This document shows, piece after piece, positions 36,411-49,389 of a DNA stretch of 64,000 nucleotides. The translations under genes were made by a program, and so were the position numbers. Position 1 is the stretch's first letter. Each line of letters opens with the position of its first letter. Under the pieces are notes generated by a model. It was not told the DNA's origin, ran no database searches, and saw only the letters and a program-made list of their open reading frames with translations. The DNA comes from Lophius americanus (lineage: Eukaryota; Chordata; Actinopteri; Lophiiformes; Lophiidae): assembly GCA_037951165.1 (NCBI GenBank), contig JBBDHG010000115.1:2437001-2501000 (forward strand). The letters run 5' to 3'.

Positions 36411-38334
36411 TTTCAGGGTTATTCCTCTACAGCTTATTTTGTCTTGACTGGTGTTATAAGTTGCGAGCTTTGTGTTATTCTGGTTAACTTGTGAAATGTT
36501 TGGAGCTGGGGTAGCTCATGTTTGGTGTCCAGTGTACGCCAGTGCACTGCTTTTAGAAAACATGCACAAATATCGAAAAAATATAAATGATATCAGAGGA
36601 CGAAAGGCTCTGACTGTATCTGTATTTTTTTTTAACACTTGACATAAACAAGCCTTAAAATAATGTTTGCTTCTCTGTTCTAAACCATAACTACAACAGT
36701 CAGAAAAAACATTATGAAGTAAATGATAATGCTTATTTTGTTTTAGTGTTACCTGTCATTGGATGGGATACATTAGGCGTTAAAAAGAGGCTAGATTGTG
36801 ATTGCTTGACGTCTGGGTCAGAGCATTTCCAGAAATGCTTGTTGGCTATTTCTTGTTAGTACCTATTAAAGTGAGAAGACAACTGGTGGACTGATGACTT
36901 ATTTGAACATTCTGAATGATGCATGTTCTTATAGAAATGCACTTAGGAGCTAGCTGTGGTGCAAGAGTCTTACTAATAGCTGCAGCTCCCACATCCTCTG
37001 TCAGCTGCGAATAATACACCGGTGGACCCGAGTATTGGACAAGAGGTCAATTTGACTACACAAATGTTTAGCTCAGTTAGAAAAATAAGAAGTTGAACGC
37101 CAGTTACGAGATAAGTGAGGTCATCGGGAGTACACTGTGGATACAGTCCTTTACTTTTTAACCTTTTTGGCAGCCCAATTTCATCACCTTTAGATATCCA
37201 CTCGCTGTCCTGAGTGACAGGAAGTGTTTTCCCTCCGTCAAACGTAGGTTCAAATGCACAGACAGCACCATTACGCTTTGCAGGGGAAGTTGATGAAATA
37301 TTACATTCAGATATTGATTTCATAATCCGTGGCAAATAATATATCATAACGGACAAACAAAAGATATGTAGTGTATCACAAAGACACATACAGTATGTGA
37401 AGCTAACCTGCTGCTGGATTACCCGTGTGAATAAAACATTAAGCGGCACTGAAAAAGCTGACAGACCAGGATGCTTACAGTGTTGTAAAGGTCGTGCCAG
37501 CATACTGGAGACCAAATATGAGATTCCAAAACATCACTGCCTCACGCACACTACAGGTATAATATAAAAGCTGCAGCTTTCTGTGAAAAGCACATCAGCT
37601 GTCTGTCGCAAAGGCCGTCGGGCTCCATCTTCAAGGTGACGGGATGAGAATAAACTGTAACATCATTGTTAAGTATCCGTTTTGGTGAGTACTAAAATAT
37701 CAGTTTTCATTCTTGGTCTGATAAGTAGTGGCTGTGCGTGGATCTTGTTGAATAAAACCTTCTACGACTGACCGACACACGAGGAGAGTGACTTTCATTA
37801 CTGCTGACCACAACTAAATGTTTAATCAAAATTTATAGAGCCATCCTGAGGAAATGTTACAATTTTCACTCCAACTGTAACTTAACTTTATCTTGATTTT
37901 ATATAGTGTGAGAGATGTAGAGTCACATAAAGACAGAATATTAGCCAATTTTGCGAAGGCTTTCAGTTGATGGCCAGAACTCAAACCTCGGCTGATATGT
38001 GTTTGAACTGTGAATGTGGGTATTTGTCCGAGGTGAAGAAATGATGCCGTAAATCCATCCTGGCCATATATCTGGTCGTTGCCGAGCTTTAACAAACAGG
38101 CGGAACGTGGTATCGGTCCTATTATCAGCCCGTCAAACTGTATGAAGAAGATAAATCTAGGCAATTAAAATTTAAATTGCTGTGTGCACTGCCGTGACTT
38201 CACTCTTTCGTTGTGTCTCCACATCTCTCTCCGGCACCGGGCTTGACTACTTCAGTCCGATTTCAGAGGAGGAAAAAAAGGCATGCATGTATGGAAAACA
38301 TCCTTGTCCAACGCAAACACATCCCGCTCTTTGG

Positions 38335-38600
38335 AGGGCTGTAAAGAAGCACCTCCAGGGAGAAAAATATGAACTATTGAAGTACAATGTGATATATATA
38401 TAAAACAACATAAAACAAACCAATGGTTTAAGAAATTAGGACCTTCAAACTCTTAATAATAAAGCTCTAGTGTTGGAAATATGGACCTGACCTTTCCCAA
38501 AACCAATCCAGTTCTTTCTCACACTAAGGTTTATATGGGTATAAAATTTGAAAATCAAACATGGCATTGTTTTTGAGTTCTGACCTCTAGTTTCCAACAC
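38335..38600 (+). repeat. Unclassified dispersed repeat, copy 3 (middle and 3' module)
   Basis: aaaaatatgaactattgaag matches 60205-60222. agctctagtgttggaaatat, cctttcccaaaaccaatcc, cacactaaggtttatatggg and ataaaatttgaaaatca match 30455-30550. Confidence 0.7.
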
Positions 38601-39157
38601 GTATGTTATGTGCTTAACTGTCAGAAGTTAACAATAATTCGCTAGAGAATAATTTCAGTCAAATCAAACAAAATAACACAACCTCAAAATGGCTTTGGGT
38701 TCAGCTGTGAATCTTCTGGTTTTCTGTGACACAAGACATGGTTCGGAGAATTGAAGGTATGGAGACTTGGACGGTTGGTCCACTGGTTGCTCATTTCTTC
38801 CTTTTTCCAACATTTACCCTCTCATTTAACCATTTTCAGGTCAAAGATGCTCTGGAGACGAGTTTGTAAAACAAGCACTAAACAGCTTTTACAAAGGAAT
38901 CCCATGAGGCTGTTCAGCGAGACTAATGGAGGTTTTCCCACCTGGTCAAAGACGGCAGTCCGCTCTTGCCTTCAGAAGAACCGAGGAGGAGCGGGGGGAT
39001 AACAGCAATCAAATGTAATTCAGGACCTCAGGCAGAAATAGTTTTATACCGTTGCCTCCCTCGGGGTCATCTCTAGGAGGTTTGTGGGGGGGAATAAAAA
39101 GAAGAAGGCTTTGATAACTAACTTGGGGCCATTTACATGAATGTATTTCCACTATTG

Positions 39158-39250
39158 TGAAAATGATGAACTGGCGACTTGTCCAGGGTTTACCCCTCCT
39201 CTCCAATGTCAGCTAGGATAGGCGCCATACTGGCATGAACCCTGACCCTA
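39158..39250 (+). mobile_element. SINE (AFC/V-SINE-like) 3' fragment
   Basis: aactggcgacttgtccaggg, tttacccctcctctccaatg and tcagctaggataggcgccat are the standard 3' blocks of the teleost SINE seen at 47661-47970. The head is missing. Confidence 0.82.
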
Positions 39251-39399
39251 CGAGTTTTTGGATTTAGCATATTAGTAGAGTTTGTTAAAATGAATAAATA
39301 ACTGTCAGGTCTTAGAGGTTGAGTTCTGCTGGAAAAAAAAAGATACCAAAAACTGCTTTATTAAATGTTATTGAATCATCTTCATATTTTCCTGCTTTT

Positions 39400-39625
39400 G
39401 GCTGTTCCCTTCAGGGCTCACCATCGCGGATCATCTGTTTCCATCTTGCCAGAAACCTCCTCTTTGGTCTTCCCCTTTCTTCTCCTGCCTGGCAGCTCCA
39501 CCTCCAACATCTTTCTACGAATACCTCCACTATCCGTCCTCTTCAAGTGTCCAAACCATCTCAAGCGGGCCTTTCTGACTTTGTCTCCAAGACGTCTAAC
39601 CTGGGCTGTCCCTCAGACTCCAAGT
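39400..39625 (-). mobile_element. RTE-type LINE (Rex3-like) C-terminal fragment
   Basis: On the minus strand the frames read DKVRKARLRWFGHLKRTDS, then RRKMLEVELPGRRRKG, with a frameshift before the usual RPKRRF. This is the end of the ORF of teleost RTE-clade LINEs. The 5' part and tail are absent. It is a dead copy. Confidence 0.78.
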
Positions 39626-39639
39626 GATTATCTAAGCCT

Positions 39640-39765
39640 ATGCTGTCTTTCCCAACAGCAAGGGTATTTACCCGAAAGTCCCCTATCCGCTTAGTGTATA
39701 AGCAAAACCCCTGATTTAACTCCTCAAATTAAATGTGAAGTTGTTTCTGAAACACAGTGTTCTAT
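39640..39765 (+). repeat. Unclassified dispersed repeat, copy 4 (5' module)
   Basis: caacagcaagggtatttacc, cgaaagtcccctatccgc, and actcctcaaattaaatgtga followed by agttgtttctga match 59925-60020 closely and 30080-30150 more loosely. It directly abuts the RTE fragment. Confidence 0.7.
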
Positions 39766-40024
39766 CTCTTCTGCACATGACTTTGGCAATATCTATTTAT
39801 TATTTTTGCCAAAAAGCAGTTAGTCAGTTTGCAAACAAAATATCCAAATAATTGGGAAAAACAAAATAATTTCATGAAGCAAATTGTGCCGTACAGTGTT
39901 TTTTCCCTGAACTCTCCAAAACTGAACAACATTCAGCCGTTAGAAATTTCTCACATTAGAGCTGGAGTAAATGTTTGGGATTTTTTTCTGAAAATGATTC
40001 AGATGACTTATACAGCTAATATAT

Positions 40025-42710
40025 TATTTTTATTATAACGTTACTACTTTTGCCAAATCATTTAAGCCTTTAATTTGGATTTGGATAATTTTAACCAAAA
40101 GACACCGTTTGGAAAATGAAACCGTAGGTATGAAAAACTAAATGCCTTTCTTGCAAAAAAATATGAGTTAGAGGATATTCCTGATTCTGAGCGTCAGCTC
40201 TTCAGGCGAAGACTGTCACCTTCAGTCCTGAAACGGGACACAGTTACCGACAGCAGAGCTCTCCATCTGAAGATCTGAAACCCTGCACAGGCTCATAGGA
40301 GCGGAACAGCTCAGCGATGAAGCTACTTACACTTGTGACATTTCTTATTAGATAAATGATCATTCAGTGAAGAGAATGGTCTGCATGTGGGACATTATGA
40401 GAAACCGGTTCCTGGGGGAGTAAAACTATATGTTAAGTACATCAGAGATTCTCACCCCTTCCATATTATTATTCCCCAGCTGGCTCAGGCAACTATGTCT
40501 CTATTCAACTCGCTGATCAATAGTAATAGATCTAAAACCCAGAGCTGCTCTCCCTGCTATCGGTTCACATATTGACATAATGGTGGATAAGGGACAGCAA
40601 CCCATTCAGACTAGAGAGTCAACATAATTAAATGCCTAAGGATAGTGCACATTAAATTAATTTACCCTTATTGTCAAATTTAACCTCATACATGTATTTA
40701 GGCCTAATAGGTATTAATCAGCCCTTTTAAAAAATAAGGTCCTCGTTGATAGGAATTAGACACTGAACAAAATAGTAAATATAAAATGTCAAATACAGGA
40801 ACATTTCAGAGAACATTATTTGTCTGAAAGCTATAAGGCAAGGCAAAGCTCACATGAATTTCCATGCGCCTGTGTGCTTTAACCGCTTCTCCATCATGGC
40901 TTGGACAATCTTTGATCTGTGATCCATAACAATGGTTTGGCCTTTCCCTGTGCCGCCTCCTCCCACTCCCTGTCCTTTTGCTCTGCACCCATCCTTGTGG
41001 AATAACAACAGTAACATCTCACTACCAGCAATCGGTAAATCCAACATAATGCAGTCACTGTGCCCAGATAATGCAAAAGAGCAGATAAGCACTGGAGTGA
41101 TAACCCCGCTTGCACAAGCACACATGAGCGCGACGTCTTAGACATGCAAAGAGTCTGGCAACAGCACCACACGGGGCCGTGCAGGCCTCATTGAGAGAAG
41201 GACATATGAGGAGGATGAAGTCTCAGCGGTGCAATGGTGAGTTGTGATAATAGAAGAGCTTTTCCATCCGCGGGGCATTGTGGAAAGGGGGCTCGGGGGT
41301 GACAGAGCAGCGGAGGCCACGCCCAGGAAGACCGAGAATATGTAAAACTGGATAGAATGAATGGAAACGTGAGGGTTGGAAAAAGAAATGCCATTTTCAC
41401 CGGGGTTCTGGCTCTGTTATAAATCCCAATCCACTTTGCAACGATCAATCTTCCTAATGGTCTCGGTCTCTTATCCAAACTGCTATGTAAATATCATCAG
41501 TTATAGCCCACAGGCAGGAGTGCCTACAGAGCGTTTGCACCTCGACGTGCGTGGGCACGTGTGTATGTGTGTGTGAGTGTTTGTCGGCAAAATAAAGAAG
41601 AGCAGTAAAGTGAAGCAAATGGTTTCATAGAGGCCAATGTGGTTCAAATCGTTTCCAACTGATTTGGTTTATAGGCCTGGATGATGGACCTGCATTATTG
41701 GTAATATACAATAAAGTGCACATCATCATCTGGAATGCCCTTGAGGGGGAAAAAAACACACCTGAAAGACCTCTTGTGGGTTTCCTGTTCATATGCCTGT
41801 CTTACATCTGTTTCTGGGGGTCTCCTTCGTCCACTACACACAGTATCGGTTGCCCATAAGTGACAAACTGAATGCTAATTATTAACGGAGCGTTGTTGTC
41901 ACGGTGATGTTTGCGGGAGCCGGAGCAGGCGGTCCTCAGGCATGACTGCCGATGTGTTAACCTCAATTTAGAACACACAGAAATGCCAGCGTGAACCCCC
42001 TGATCTCATCTCATCAAAAAACAGACCACTCGCTAGCAGGAGTTCTTTAAGATTTTCCGTCCCAGGAAAAACATCTTACAGTGGATTGATGTGTTTTTAA
42101 GAAGCTTTTTGTGAGGCTTGATGTCTTACTGATGCGTGATGGCAAACACAGAGCAACGTTGGATTATCATTAAAATCCGGGAAACACCAGAGCAGATCCT
42201 GAGCAGCTAGTAACCATGTCGTCACACAACACACATGAAAAACCAGTCAGCGCCGATGGGCTCCGAGGTGGAAGGGGTTTTTCCCAGATTGAGAAACCAA
42301 TGCAAACTTTAAAAGACTTGATTCTATTATACCTCATACATCTGAATCTGCAAAATGAGTCAGAGCCCGAGACATGAAATCATTTATGAGGCTTCCTCCG
42401 GCTGTTTGGTTGAGCTGCACAGAGAAGGGAAACACCTCTCTGCCATATAAACAAACTGTCTGGACTTCCTCTGCACCCATGTAACACGACGTTTGCAGCG
42501 CTGACCAATTAACTTACATAACCTCGGTGACGAGCTTGGCTAATCATGTCTGAAAGTAAGTTCTAGGAGCAAAGAACAACACAAGAAGTGCTAATGTTAA
42601 CCAGTAATGAGGTCAATATGTCCTCACTTCTAATAAAAAAGGTTGTAAAAGGAGCATGGCCTGACCGCAACTGCACCAAATAAATCGTATAAACTTTTTA
42701 AACATGAGGT
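40025..42710. other. Intronic stretch with no recognised feature
   Basis: Several short ORFs, including overlapping frames at 40806-41478. None is recognisable and no repeat was named. Confidence 0.35.
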
Positions 42711-42714
42711 CTGG

Positions 42715-42905
42715 ATTTCCGCTGCTCCTTCACTTCTAAAGGATTCAACATCTGATCAGGATGCCTCCAGGACGCCTTCCTTTGGAGGTCATTCAGTCAC
42801 GCCCCACAGGGAAGAAACTCACATAACTCACTGGGGGCACTATATAGCTCAGCTGGAACACTTCGGGACGCCCCAGGATGTGCTGGGGAGTGGTGCTGGA
42901 GACAC
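42715..42905 (+). mobile_element. Non-LTR retrotransposon C-terminal fragment (MPPGRLP-type)
   Basis: atctgatcaggatgcctcca, ggacgccttcctttggaggt, cacgccccacagggaagaaa and tcagctggaacacttcggga follow the order of the same LINE C-terminus as at 49390-49800. The reading frame is broken several times, so this is an older copy. Confidence 0.75.
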
Positions 42906-43084
42906 AGAACCAATGCTTTAATCACAACAATATGCTGAGATTGATCACTTAAATTAGATTTAAAACACAACTAGTCGCAACTAGAAACAAATGACAAATA
43001 GGTAATAGGATCAGTGCTTGTTTTAAAAAACACAATATTAGTACTGGTACTGGTAAATGTAGTCAAGTACCTGTACAACACTGC

Positions 43085-43320
43085 TACATGGCAATGGCGC
43101 CACTTTACAGCAGCCGTTCCACTTTCTGGCAAAAGTAACACTTTATTGCACTACTTTACAACAATGACACCACTTCATGGCAATGACACCCCATTACAGC
43201 CACATTACCACTTCATGACACTACTTTACGGCTATGACACCACTTCATGGCAATGACACCACTTTACAGCCACATTACCACTTCATGACACTACTTTACG
43301 GCAATGACACCCCTTTACGA
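43085..43320. repeat. Tandem repeat, 70-bp higher-order unit
   Basis: The block cacattaccacttcatgaca at 43201 recurs exactly 70 bp on at 43271. Each unit is made of shorter related pieces (cacttcatggcaatgacac, cactactttacggcaatgac). The left third is more diverged. It is A/C-rich on the plus strand. Confidence 0.9.
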
Positions 43321-43995
43321 CAGTTTAACATTTACCTCTGACTTCAAACAACAAAGCAGTAGAAAATATGCACCCTCAACCCGCAGTCTGTGAAATAAAC
43401 ATGAGAGTTCACCCACTATAGTGCTCTTGAAGAAAATAAGATATGTTTTGAAAGTAAACTGTAACATTAAAATGGATTACTTGCATAAGCATCAGCGAGT
43501 ACTCACAGGTAAGTTAGTACTCATTCGCATACTAGGGTCTGACAAAAGTGTTATTGGGGCATCCCTTTTTATAAAACCTTTGCTTAGTGATGTTGATTTT
43601 TTCCATTTTTGGCCAATAACATCTATAATGAATTAGAGACGGAATTCAATGACAAACACATAATAAACAGTTACATAGTAATGTGTGGATACATACAGAA
43701 CTTTCAGCCTCACCATGATCTAATGTGAACCACACTGCATCTTTGCCTTTTCACTGCTGTACAAATTATGAGTTTACAAGACAAGTGGGATGATGGATAT
43801 TTGCTTGAAGGCCTGGTTTTCAACGATATTAAACTAGCGTATCCCAATTGAGATCCATTTGGTGACTGCACTGGATGGATGTTTTGTTTTCTTGACAAGA
43901 ATCTGCTGTGTTCTGCTTCTGAGGAAAGAAAGCTCATCACTGAAGTATGTGCAAAAATAATGTTTTACCAAAACTTGCATCTGGAATTTTGCCAT

Positions 43996-44033
43996 CCATC
44001 CTTCACGTAGGAATGTCTCCTACGTGATGGATG
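43996..44033. repeat. Short hairpin (cacgtagga / tcctacgtg)
   Basis: Exact 9-bp arms at 44004-44012 and 44018-44026 with a five-base loop. Pairing extends with mismatches through catcc and ggatg outside. Confidence 0.75.
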
Positions 44034-44039
44034 TTGGCT

Positions 44040-46620
44040 GTGTTTGCCACAGGTTTTAGAGGAATAGGAACAAAGTTATTTGGGGAATTCTTGCTTGAAC
44101 TGCTAAATCAGTAAATAGATCGGATTACTCAGAAACAAGAATCTCACTCAGCAGAGTCAGTTCCGAAACAACTTTAAATAGAGTGAAGGATAAATCCCGT
44201 ATCTGCCCGTTAGCCTGGATCAGCAACAAAATGTAATTAATTCTCCTTGATCCATGCACCACCCCTCTTCAGCGATTCATTGAAATGGATTGAGTCTTTT
44301 TCTTTAATCTAACCAACAAACAACCAAACAGACATGGAAGAAAACATAATAATACGATTTATCTTCATTAACTAGTCATTGCAGCTTGTTTGAAGCTGAC
44401 AACAGAAGTGATCAAGAAGTTTTGAATGTTTACAATGCAATTTTTCTTGTCACCTAAAACATGAAAAAAAAAGTCAAATAACACTTTGTAAATGGTACAT
44501 GGACTGTACTTATATATTGTGTACATTTCTATCCATTTATTATAGATTTCAAGCTGAACACAACTCCTCTCCCAGTTTTCCCACAAACGACTCATCATGT
44601 CCGTACTCACTTTGTGTCTAATCTAATCTGCTGGTGTTTTTCCCGGAGGAGTTACATCACAACTTCCTCACAGCAGGGTCAGCTGCTCCTCTGGTCACTC
44701 AGAAGGTCATCCCTCCCTAATGCTAAGCATGTGGTCCCAAAAACCGGAAACCGGCCACTGACTGTTCTTGATATTTTTACATTACATTAGAAGCATGGCC
44801 ATTAGATAGAAACGCTTGTTTCCCCTCACATACATTAGAGGCCCGGCCTTCAGCGGTGGACGGGATTGACAGGGACTAACAGCTCCCCGCATTAAAATCA
44901 GAGCAGCCTCTTCACCACACCGAGAGACACACGCTTTAGAAACTCCATAATTCATGGCTCATAATAGAATGAAGGCGCTTTTAAATAGAAATTGTGGGAT
45001 CTGAGGCTACACATATGTCGGCACAGAGTCTTATCAGACCGGCATGGAGGTTAGAATGGGAGCAAGGAGCAGAAATAGATGCATAGAGCTCCCTCTCAAA
45101 GCAATCAGATCAGATCTGCAGCACACCGAGAGAGACAGAGAGATATTACGGGGCTACAAATAATGATTATTTTCAATGTGTTTTTGCAGCAGTTTTCGAT
45201 CAACTGACAAATTGCAAGGAATAAAAATTTCCCACAGACCAAAACTATCCTCGAAAAGTTCTCTCCAACCAACAATCCAAATCCACACTTTTAAAACGGT
45301 TTAAGAAATGATAGTTAACAGTGTTACAGTACCAAACTTAAAATATAATAAAAAAACTAAATAAAAAACATGAGTTGTATTCTTTTAAATAATGTTAATT
45401 TCAGTCAGGAAGTCAGGAGTAAAATATGTCTATTTTATAATATCTTTCAGGTGTAATTCATTAATTAATTCTTTATCTGTAACCGCTTATCCTGGATGTA
45501 AACAAAAAACTAAAATGCAGGTCATAATATACTGCATTTTTTCACTCATATATTTTATGGTACAGTTCTGGCAACCACTGCTTCCATTATTTTACTATGA
45601 CTTTTATTTTTTTAATTCATTTTTTACAATGTTGGTTAATTTGGAATGCTGTAAAATAAAGATTAAGGTAATGATTGGGATTTGTTGACACAAGTAAATA
45701 AAATATGATCAAAATGATGATGAGAGGTGATGATGATTCAGTTGTAGTAAATCATAAAATCATTCCCGCCCTTGTTTTTTATATTACAACCGTTCAAACA
45801 CCAGCAGTAAAAGCATCTCCCAGGCCAAGAAATTACCAGAAAGATGATATTTAGTTGTTGTTTAGTTTTCTTTCAACTCTGGACATTTCTGACCAAACTG
45901 AAAGTGAACTGAAGAACACCATAAATGCTGCTATGATACATATTTCCATATGGTAAATACAACTACCAGCGCTGAGTCATCAACCACATTTAAATTATTC
46001 ATGAAACCTGAAACCAGGGGTGCGCACTCAAGCTTCCTGATCAATTCCTCTGAATAACTGAGCTATAGTCCCAGCTCAAACACACTTGTTCCACCACCAG
46101 CATTCAATCAAAGCGTTTGCTTTTGTTCTGAAAACTATCCATCAAAATATGGCAACATATGCAGAGTTCTTGGGCAGTAAGGTGTTAAAAAAGTAACTGT
46201 GGTCGAAATTTTACAGATGACACGTGCACTTGCATTTGCATATGTGCACAATTCTCTGTGTGCATGGCTGAGCACATTAGAGGCCCGTCCTCCCACCCAG
46301 CTTTGTTGATGTGTGGGACGTGTGCACGCTCATTGTCTTGTTACTCTGTGGCACTAATCTAATTGGACCGTTCGGCACTTCACATGCGCTGTAATGAAAG
46401 GCAAACTCACGGCACATCAGGGGGATATCCTGAGGAGGAGGCCGCCACCAACAGATGGCTTTAATATTCAGCAAATGAACAGTCAGATCTTTCACACCAG
46501 GGCAAACCAGATAGAAATGCAAACTAGACGAACAGCCAACACACCCATGTTGATGGTTGCAGCTTGGCTTCAACAAAGCACAGAGGTACATGTGATGGAT
46601 AAGTAAGGGGAGTGGGAAAG
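44040..46620. other. Intronic stretch with little recognised
   Basis: At 45463-45490 the words ctttatctgtaaccgcttat and cctgga resemble the terminal piece of a SINE or LINE 3' end. The rest is unrecognised. Confidence 0.35.
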
Positions 46621-46623
46621 GCA

Positions 46624-46658
46624 GCAATTAATCAATAAATTTATTATTGATTAATTGC
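46624..46658. repeat. Perfect 15-bp-arm palindrome
   Basis: gcaattaatcaataa and ttattgattaattgc are exact reverse complements around a five-base centre (attta). The word attgattaatt continues imperfectly to about 46700, so the locus is a small cluster of attgatta repeats. Confidence 0.9.
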
Positions 46659-46759
46659 TCAATTTATTGATTAATTGATTATTTTCTAATTTGTTGATTA
46701 ATATTTGGTCAATTCTCCAATTAAAAATAAGCATAACCTTTTCCATTAACCTTTTCATA

Positions 46760-47660
46760 ATTTTACTCAAACAGCTTTACATCCCGCACCGTTCCTCCAT
46801 ACAGAAACTCTCCAACTCCTTCAGGTTTTAGTTCCACGCTTGTGGACCCTCCCCTACAGCACACCCCGCACATGTTCAGTAGGGTTTAGGTCAGGTGACC
46901 AATTATGGCCACGGTGACCTTTATTTTGTGAACTCTAGACCAGTCTTGGGTTAATGTTGAGGTGAGCCTCAGATCATTGTCCTTCTGGAAGGTCCAAACA
47001 CGGCCCACTATAAGGTTCCTGACACCGGCTTTTAGCTTTTCATCCAGTATCTGTTGGTGTTTAATGGAGTCCATGTCTTTAAACAAGATGTCCCGGACCT
47101 TTGGAATAAAAACAACCTCAAAGCATCAGAGATCCACCACCATACTTCAGAGTGGGTATGAGGGGCTTTTCTCTATGTATTTCTTTCTTGCTACCCCACA
47201 CCAATCTTTTGTTGCCAAAAAGATGTACTTCGTCACATCTGAACTTTGATCTTGTTCCATTGAAAGTCCCATTGGTGTTTGTCAAACTGTATGTTCTTGA
47301 CTTTATGTGTGGATGACAGAAGAGGGTTTTTTCTTGCTACCCCTCCAAAACAGCTTGTGTAGGTACTGGAGCCTTCTGATGGTGGTTATGGAGCATTTCT
47401 GAATCCAAGAATCAAATGACCACTGCTATTCTCTAGCTACAATCCTTGGAGAGTCTTTTGTCAGTCGAACCATCTTCCTCACAGGGTGCAGAGTCTTTGC
47501 AGACACATCATCTTCCAGGTTTAATTTTGTTATGTGAGTTCAAATTTAGATTTTTCTGAATAATTTGAGTTAAAGATAATGGATATTGGCAGTAAGATAT
47601 TTTTGCGTCTCATTTCACCCTTTTTTTTTTAATGTGTGCCGATAATTTTGGATGGCACTG
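46760..47660 (-). mobile_element. Decayed Tc1/mariner-type transposon, second family
   Basis: The plus-strand text is the reverse complement of a teleost Tc1-type transposase gene. The minus frame at 46886-47086 carries VWTFQKDNDLRLTSTLTQDW, the region of the second catalytic aspartate (usually FQQDNDPKHTS). Blocks such as catcagagatccaccaccat, cttggagagtcttttg and aaccatcttcctcacagggt are in the expected order. Frames are interrupted and the inverted ends are eroded; the right edge is near ataattttggatggcactg. It differs from the family at 11936-13316. Confidence 0.78.
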
Positions 47661-47970
47661 GATACAGGATGTGGATGCAGTTGCAGCACAGTTGCCTCAC
47701 AGCAAGAAGGTTCTGGGTTAGAATTCACTTGTGTTGTCTCTCTGTGTGGAGTTTGCATTTTCTCCCCATGATTGCATGGGTCCTCTCCAGGTACTCTGTC
47801 TTCCTCCAACAGTCCAAAAACATGCAGTATGGATGAATTGGGGACCCTAAAATACCAATATCTGTAATTGATTTGATGGGTTTTCTTTGTGTCTGGTGTG
47901 TACTATGCCTCTTTCTCAATATCATCTGGGATAGGCTCCAGCCCCCTTTTGACCCTGAAGGAAATATTAT
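47661..47970 (+). mobile_element. SINE (AFC/V-SINE-like), nearly full length
   Basis: Ordered blocks: gttgcctcacagcaagaagg with the B-box-like ggttctgggttagaattc (tRNA-related head), tgtgtggagtttgcattttc, caacagtccaaaaacatgca, and atctgggataggctccagcc followed by a gaccctgaa end. It begins directly at the edge of the Tc1-type element, so it may have inserted into or next to it. Confidence 0.88.
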
Positions 47971-47974
47971 AGTT

Positions 47975-49385
47975 TTTATATGGTATCCTGACATCAAGTT
48001 TCTTCACAAAATACTGAAGTTACGTTCCTATTTAGAAGAACAAGTAATACTTTCATACAGAGCATTACACATCAGATAACTAAACCTTGAATTATAACTA
48101 AACATGAATCATTTCCTGTGCAACAAGTCAATCAATAACCGATAGTTGCCTCTGCGGCTGTACAGTCCGGCCTCCTTTTTAACAGGCGAGCTTGACTGAC
48201 TTTGACATTGTCTCTGACTTGGTCGGAGTTCACAGCCGCTGAGATCATCACCCATTCCCCCATTTAACATGCACACAAACATTGTAAAAGCCAAATATCC
48301 AGCAGAGAGCTATAAATGTATCTGTAGGGTTTTAACTTTATGGTAAACCCCTCAGCCAATCAGAAAGAGTATTGACTGAGTTCATGACATAATCAGCAAT
48401 TAAACAGCACAATTTTAGCAACATTTTAGAGACTTTGTGCTCCATGCTTGTGATAGAGCTGTCCAGTAATCCAGACATAATGCATGTTTAGTAACTAATA
48501 AAGCTCCACTCTGCGCCATCTTAAACACATGCTTTCCTCTCTGCAGGCCGTTCAACACTTTAGCCTCCTACAGCTGTAATGACAGTTGTGATTGCTGCAG
48601 TAGAAACAGGCCTAATGATGTCAGGCACCTAAATTATTCAGGAAGCAGATACCGTGGTCAGGGTTGAAGTCCCCCAAGAAGCAACTTTCTAGTCCATTGT
48701 GGCTCAATCAACTTTTAGGGGACACAGCTGTCAAGAAATGTGTTGGCATTTCTATCCCGCAGATAGTAGCTAAAAGTTTTAAGCTGCTTAGCCGCGGGGT
48801 ATAGTAATAGAAGACAATGCTAAAACTGAATTAGAGCAAATAGCCAATTTATCAAGTGCATCGTTAAACTCGGAATTGAATAAATGGCAGGTGTTCCGTT
48901 CAAATTTAGCTGTCTATCCAGCCATCCCATTGTTTTCTCATTACTACGCTCTAACTTATCCTGAGGCATTGGGAAACTGTCATTAAATAGGAGAGAAGAT
49001 GGAAATGTCTTCTGTTTAATTTGCCGTTCTGATTGTGCTCCTGAAGACAAATTTCTGTGCAGGATCCTGTTTGTTTTCACTAAATCATGGAGGTTTAATT
49101 AGTAAACGCTGCAAACTTAGAGCGGCTTTTAAGTCCCAGTGTCAGCACACGTCTATTTCTATCTAAAGAATATCCAAGCTAAAGCTAAGATAAGATAATA
49201 TATGCTGTTGTGTCAAAAGTGATGAAAGTATACCTGTCACAAAGAGTTGATTGTTTCATTGGGGTCTTTTCCACCGTCGTCAGGCAAGTAGGACACTGTT
49301 TTGAGGCAACCTTCACCTATGGTCATGAACACTGGCTGGTGACTGAAAGAATGAGGTCAAGGAAACAAGCGGCTGAAATAAATTT
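47975..49385. other. Intronic stretch with no recognised feature
   Basis: No recognised gene or repeat. Confidence 0.35.
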
Positions 49386-49389
49386 CTTT

